From Penicillium oxalicum (taxonomy: Eukaryota > Ascomycota > Eurotiomycetes > Eurotiales > Aspergillaceae): a stretch of DNA of 64,000 nucleotides. The position numbers and the translations under genes are program-made. Of the stretch, positions 59,017 through 64,000 are shown in pieces; position 1 is the stretch's first letter, and each line of letters begins with the position of its first letter. Where the stretch lies: NCBI RefSeq assembly GCF_001723175.1, contig NC_064652.1, positions 2,604,001 through 2,668,000 of the forward strand. The letters are read 5' to 3'. Below the pieces are notes generated by a model. It was given only the letters and a program-made list of their open reading frames with translations, did no database searches and was not told where the DNA came from.

Positions 59017-60397
59017 TTAAACCATCATCAAGAACCCACCAATCGCGAATCCAACAAGACCACCTATCATACCCACTCCGCGACCCTGAACCAACCCAAC
59101 AGCCGCATTATCAGTCTGAGAGACCATTGCGCCCGTTTGTGTCTGTGTCTGCGTCTGTGTCTGCGTCCCATCCGCACCAGCAACAACCTTTTGACCTAGC
59201 CCCGTCGCGGTGACGGTATACGTGGCCGAAGCCTGTGACCACGTTAGGACGGTCCCGCTCGGCGGCGCAGCCACGGTACCTGCGACATTGCGTAGAGTCT
59301 GGGTCCCGTTGCGGGGGAAATCGCCTGGCTTGTAGAATTTGTCATTGGAGTCGGAGAAGCCGAGGTCACGACAGTTGGTCTGTGAGAGGGTGCTGTCACA
59401 GGTGGACCAGGCGAAGTTGGGGATGGAGGGGTATAAGTTGGGATAGTTGTCGGGGAAGAAGAGGGGCCATAGGTCGGCGCCGGCGAGGGTGGGACGAGTA
59501 TCGGGACAGATTTGCCATGCTCTGGATGGGAGGCGGTTAGCTCTTTTTTTTTTCCGAAATGGCAAAGGAAGGAGAGGAGGAGGAGAAGGGAGGTTCTCGA
59601 CAGTGATAATCCAGTTTAAGACATACGCGGACAGACTAGCACTGGCACCGCAGCAAGCACACTCCGTCGCCGTTTGGACAATGTTCGATATCGAGTCGGG
59701 CAGATTATTAATATTGGAAATATCGGGGATGTTCCCGGCCTGGTTGGCAATCTTGCTGGCACAGTTGAGCTGGTCGTTACGAGCGGAGAGCGTGTTGGCC
59801 AGTACTTTGCCGAGATTGCAAGAACATCGGTTGGCGGCGTTGTCTGGAGCCGGCCAGAATGGAATGGGCTCCGAGGCCGTGGGACAGACGGCAAAGTACT
59901 GCTGAACGAAGAGTTGATATTCGCAGGAGTAGACCTAGTGGAGGTGAGAGACGCGGAAGTTTTTTTAGTGACTGACGATTCAAAGTGACAAAAAAGGCCG
60001 AATATGAGTTGACTGGGCCCGTCATGCTTGTATGCTTGTAGGGCCTGGTCTCGTCATGGAAAATGTTCACCATGTTCACGATCGAGGCAGGTAGATGCTG
60101 AGAGTGGGAGAACTGAGTATAAAGCCGGAAAAGGGAACACACCTGGTTCCAGCACGACTGAGCCATGCAATTAATATACTCTTGATGGGCGGTACATCCG
60201 CAATCCACCAGGCAGTTTCCATTTCCATTGCACCCCTTGACACAGCTCTGCCATTTATTTGCAACATTGCGATTGCAGTCGGAAAACACGCTCTGGGCCA
60301 CACATTCACTGGCGGTGATGTTGGTCTGCGCCAGAGTCAATGGCAAAAAGCCGACGAGGGCAGCTGCTAGAGCAGCATGTCGTAGGTTGATAGACAT
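59017..60397 (-). CDS. Cysteine-rich secreted protein, predicted GPI anchor
   Basis: Exons 60397-60143, 59934-59627 and 59521-59017 give 355 residues. A signal peptide (MSINLRHAALAAALVGFLPLTLAQ) precedes a Cys-rich ectodomain with CNGNGNCLVDCGCTAHQEYINCMAQSC split by the first intron, then CSCNLGK and ATECACCGASASL. A WxxF-rich central part follows (PNLYPSIPNFAWSTC). A low-complexity Thr-Gln repeat (TQTQTQTQTQTG) comes before the hydrophobic end LVGFAIGGFLMMV, the layout of a GPI-anchoring signal. The Cys spacing is not a canonical CFEM domain. Cell-wall or plasma-membrane location is predicted; function is unknown. Confidence 0.88.
59138..59167 (-). repeat. Hexanucleotide-type tandem repeat coding Gln-Thr
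   Basis: Alternating GTGTCT and GCGTCT units on the plus strand encode the Gln-Thr run of the GPI-anchored protein. Unit number is likely variable between strains. Confidence 0.75.
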
Positions 60398-63300
60398 GAT
60401 AATACGCGATTCTAAGAACTGGGCGCAACCCGCTCGTGATAGATGGATGTTGAAGGTGGTAGACTTGGAGTGGATGATTGTAGGGGATTTTATAGACGAT
60501 CCCACCTGCGGAACAATCCGGTACAATTGAATCGAATAGGTAGATTTTGTAGTTTTGATCAGTCTGGGAATCTCCTATTATATAGATGACCCGCTCCAAC
60601 TGGAGTCAAGTCGGTGCACGGTGTCACCATCGATTTTCTGACCGATGGACACTGGTCGGACCGCGCCCAGACAATTTGCTTTTTTCAACTCGCCGCTTTT
60701 TTGTCCCCCACATAATGATATAGCGGGTCGATCATGGCATTGGTGCTGGTGCATTTCCATCAAAACTGCAGTGTCCAGTGGTCATGGCAAACGGAGGCTG
60801 CAGATTGAGCACTGCCGACCTATCAGTAGCACTGACGTCGTTCTGTATGCAGGTCCGGCTGGAAAAGAGAGACGCAACGAGCGAGCGTATGTGTGAGAGA
60901 GAGAGGAAGGGAAGGGTCCGAGAGACGCAAATGACACTTCCCCATGTATCAATTTGACGAGGTGCAGTCAGTGTCACACAAGAGAGCAGGTCCTTCCAGT
61001 TCATTTCCCGTTGGGCGCAATCGTCTCAGGCAGTGCCAGCCCTTCAATGCCCATCAAAAGCGAACAGAATATAGAATGGGACTCGTATCATCCCCGGCTT
61101 TTGAACATGTCGTAAATGGGGGGAAGCAATCCCCTGCTTCAGCACCCTCACATGCATAAAAGGCGGTCACGTTTTCCCTTCTCTCCTTCCCTTTTTGGAT
61201 AAAAACCAATTGAGGAAGTTGGCTTGGGGCGAGAGTCAAGCCTTGCAGTCAATAGCGTGGGCATTCCAGAACCCTTGCTGATGAATGTGGAGAGTGTGGG
61301 CGGCGTGGAGTGGGTCGTGGCAGCGCACGACGAAGATCCGGCTGAGAACTGGAAGATGCATGGATCACTCAACCTCGACTAGGGCCGACTCTTGGATGTC
61401 GATAGACTTGATATCATCACACATCCATGTCCGCCGTATGGAGAGTCAGGTGATTGGTTTTCAGAGAAGTGAAAGCATCAGCACGTGTGAAATGCTTGGC
61501 TCATGCCTGTGAATCCATGGCTGGAATGGACTACAGCCCGCATCAAGGCTGAGTCGGTTACGTGGACATGCGGTCAAGATGGTAAACTAGGACACCCCGT
61601 CATGACCCTGAACGTAACGATCTCGAGCGGTCAGATCCCAGCTGCACAGGTCTGTCGTATGTCCACGAAAAAAAAATGACGATGGGTACTCATTCTTTGC
61701 AGCATTCATATTTTCTATTGTTTTTTTCCCCGTAAAAACACAAACGAGACGATGATCTCATCTCGAAATTCTTCATTAAACAAAGACTCGACTGCGGCAA
61801 AGTCCCGTCTACATTTTCATTTCAATCTAGCCGGTATAGAAAAGACAGCCTGACCACGTCGAGTACCAGTAGCACCTAGTATCCTCTAGAGATGTACTAC
61901 GATCTAGAAAGAAGCGCTATTATTTACCTGATAGTATACCATTGACGAAAGCATATCGATTGAAACGTTCCCCAATACCCTTTCACGCTGCATATGGCCT
62001 GCAATTTACATCGTCATCTAGGATATCTTGTCAGTGCTACCCAACATTGAAGGGGTCCACTATCCCACTCTCTGTGCTTTCGAATACAGTGCCTTCAAAA
62101 TACTCAGTACAGGTTCGCAATGCGTAGGCGGGAAGGACATAGAATGACTGTGCTCATCAGATGTACAGTAGCTACCTAGTACTAGCTACTATCTACTGGA
62201 CAGAATCGATCTAGATAGGTATATCAGTGAAAATCCACTTGATTCAATCTAGTACCATATAAATTCCGTCTGCGACAAGACACTGTGAAATACCGATCTC
62301 AATTGTGAAGCATGTACATGGATTTTCCAATTCCATCACCACCGTCATCCCTGCACATCCGTCTCGTCCTCGTGGCGTTCGCATCGTGGCCATGTGACTG
62401 TGTAACCACCGAGGTTCTACTGTCTACCCTAGCCGCGATCAAATTATACCAGTCTATTCGTTAGTAGTAATGGAAATGAGCCAGGTACCTCAGCTTGGTA
62501 CCAAGTAATCTACATATATACAGTTGGTAGACATTGGAGGTAAATGAGATGCAAATACAACAAAGGACATGGGGGAACAATCTCGGAATTTCAGGAATAG
62601 ATCTATTGGGCCTCTTCTTCTCGGCATCCACTAAGGCAGTGCCCCTATCAGCTGTATCATTTGATGATCTCCAGATCCATAGCCCCGAGAGAGAGAGGGT
62701 CAATGTGAGAAAAAAAATCAAAATAAGACCCGACTACCACCATCTATGACATCCCGGTTTTGTTCAATGCATCAATGTCAGATGTGATTGTCTATGCGTA
62801 TATCTATATGCGTACGAGTATCTCTGAGGTCGGTTTTCTTGAGATGATGATGGATGAATCTGTTACACAACGTGAGCCTATTTTTAGACCAGGTTGTCGT
62901 CCGTCTAGTGTCGAAAAAGCAGGGGATCGGGTCTCTGATCACTCATCCAACCTTGAAGTTGAAGATATTAAGGCCGAGAGAAAAAAAGAAAGAGAAAGAA
63001 TTCTGGAGTAGTAAAAACACAGAGTTGTATCATCAACCTTGACGCATGGGCATATTCTCAGCTAAAAGTTCAAAAAAAGAATTATATATAATATGGATGG
63101 TGCCGAGTCGTCCGATAAACCCGCGTAAGGTCAAGGAGTCGGTAGGGTCAAGTATATCCGGACCAAATAGACCACCACCAGGGTTGTGTCCCTGGTGCAT
63201 CCTACTCGGCCTGCCGACCCGGCCTCCATATCCCTTACGAGATTCACCGATGAGACCCGTCGCATCCACCTCCAGCAACTCTCGCATACCTCGCGATATG

Positions 63301-63424
63301 AACAGATCATCGCATGAAAATGAAAGATAAAAAAATATGACCAGTAGACGTTGGACAGCTCACTCGATCAATCACAGTCGCATTGACGCAAGTGTCGTCC
63401 CAGTCAAATAAAAGGTGCGAATAT
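60398..63424. other. 3 kb without a recognisable gene
   Basis: The left part should hold the promoter of the cysteine-rich GPI protein gene, the right part the trailer of the Ser/Thr-rich gene. AT-rich stretches near 61850-62300 and 62460-63120 contain only short frames. I found no tRNA or other RNA gene. Confidence 0.5.
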
Positions 63425-64000
63425 TTACAGCATAATCGCGGCACCGGCCACAACGGCCAACAGACCGCCAGAGACACGGTTGGCCACACCGGCATTGCTG
63501 GTAGGCACGGAAGCACTCTCACCGGTGGAGGTGGCGGAGGTGGTGGAGGCAGCGTCGGTGGAAGAAGAGACCGCCGAGCTGGAGCTCACAGCAGAAGAGG
63601 TCGCGGTGGTCATGGTGCTGGGGGTCGCAGAGGACGAGGTGGCGGTGACGGTGTTGGTGTTGGTGCTGGTGGAGGTGGTAGAGACGGTGGTGGTCATGGT
63701 GGCGGAGGAAGATGCAGACGAAGAGCTGGTCGGGGTAGTGCTGGCGCCGGCGACGACGAAGCGGGGCAGGAAGTTGTAGTTGGACGAGTCCTGGTCATCG
63801 ATGATCTCGATGGTGTAGTCGGGCTGGGCCATGATATCGGCGGGGACAGACCAGGTGTAGCTGCCGCTGTTGGGGATATTGGCTGTGGAAGAACGGGATT
63901 AGCTGAGAAGTCCACTCGGATGGAGGCACGCGATATCAAAGATCTCGGGCACATCGGGGTTGTCTCGATCAATACCGAAGGAGCGTTCCCTCGATGTGAT
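63425..64000 (-). CDS. Ser/Thr-rich GPI-anchored cell-surface protein, 5' end outside window
   Basis: The last exon runs from 63882 to 63425, after a TTCCACAG acceptor, and starts ANIPNSGSYTWSVPADIM. That piece, with QPDYTIEIIDDQDSSNYN, matches the end of the Kre9/Knh1-like N-terminal domain found in fungal Ser-Thr-rich GPI proteins. A long Ser/Thr-rich stalk (about 90 residues, likely O-mannosylated) follows. The tail SNAGVANRVSGGLLAVVAGAAIML has the small-residue omega region and hydrophobic end of a GPI signal. At least one further exon lies upstream at 63940-64000 but its donor is unclear. Role: probably cell-wall structure or adhesion. Confidence 0.85.

Noticed and set aside
1..64000. 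CRISPR arrays, bacterial operons, insertion sequences or prophage
   Set aside because: Intron-rich eukaryotic genes throughout; no regularly spaced repeats or transposase frames were seen.

Overview
The window is nuclear DNA of a filamentous ascomycete, most likely a Eurotiomycete of the Aspergillus/Penicillium type. Genes lie on both strands, are split by many short introns (about 54-130 nt, GTAAGT/GTATGT-type donors), and encode fungal versions of conserved proteins. Exon limits below were read by eye from splice signals, reading phase and recognisable family motifs; no alignment was run.

Layout. (1) 1-9501: a truncated Ser/Pro-rich gene, a 5.7 kb stretch without a recognisable gene, and the protein O-mannosyltransferase gene PMT4. 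(2) 9.9-25.6 kb: an AT-rich accessory island. It holds a wrecked NRPS-like (adenylation-thiolation-reductase) gene, a wrecked zinc alcohol dehydrogenase gene, and three apparently intact genes: a catechol-type O-methyltransferase, a phenylalanine/aromatic amino acid lyase, and a phenol-hydroxylase-like FAD monooxygenase. (3) 26.7-33.3 kb: the arsenite efflux carrier ACR3, a conserved fungal protein of unknown function, and a Dal5/allantoate-type MFS transporter. Two inverted copies of a ~380 bp dispersed repeat sit at 18.9 and 33.9 kb. (4) 34.5-55.3 kb: a dense housekeeping block with dynein intermediate chain, ATP synthase subunit e, CSN8, STT3, COA3, the Pta1/symplekin cleavage factor, an Sds3/Dep1 histone-deacetylase-complex subunit, NOP12 and an unnamed conserved protein. 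(5) 56.7-64 kb: a FAD/NAD oxidoreductase, a cysteine-rich GPI-anchored protein, and the 3' part of a Ser/Thr-rich GPI-anchored protein.

The most interesting content is the island. Taken together its five enzymes resemble a plant-style phenylpropanoid/monolignol route rebuilt from fungal parts: deamination of phenylalanine or tyrosine (lyase), ring hydroxylation (FAD monooxygenase), O-methylation (methyltransferase), ATP/NADPH-dependent reduction of the carboxylate to aldehyde (A-T-R enzyme), and aldehyde to alcohol (zinc dehydrogenase). In this genome the two reductive steps are pseudogenes while the three early steps look intact, so the present-day product, if any, would be a hydroxylated or methoxylated cinnamic-type acid. 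The pathway assignment is inference from gene content; the gene families and the disablements are visible in the sequence.
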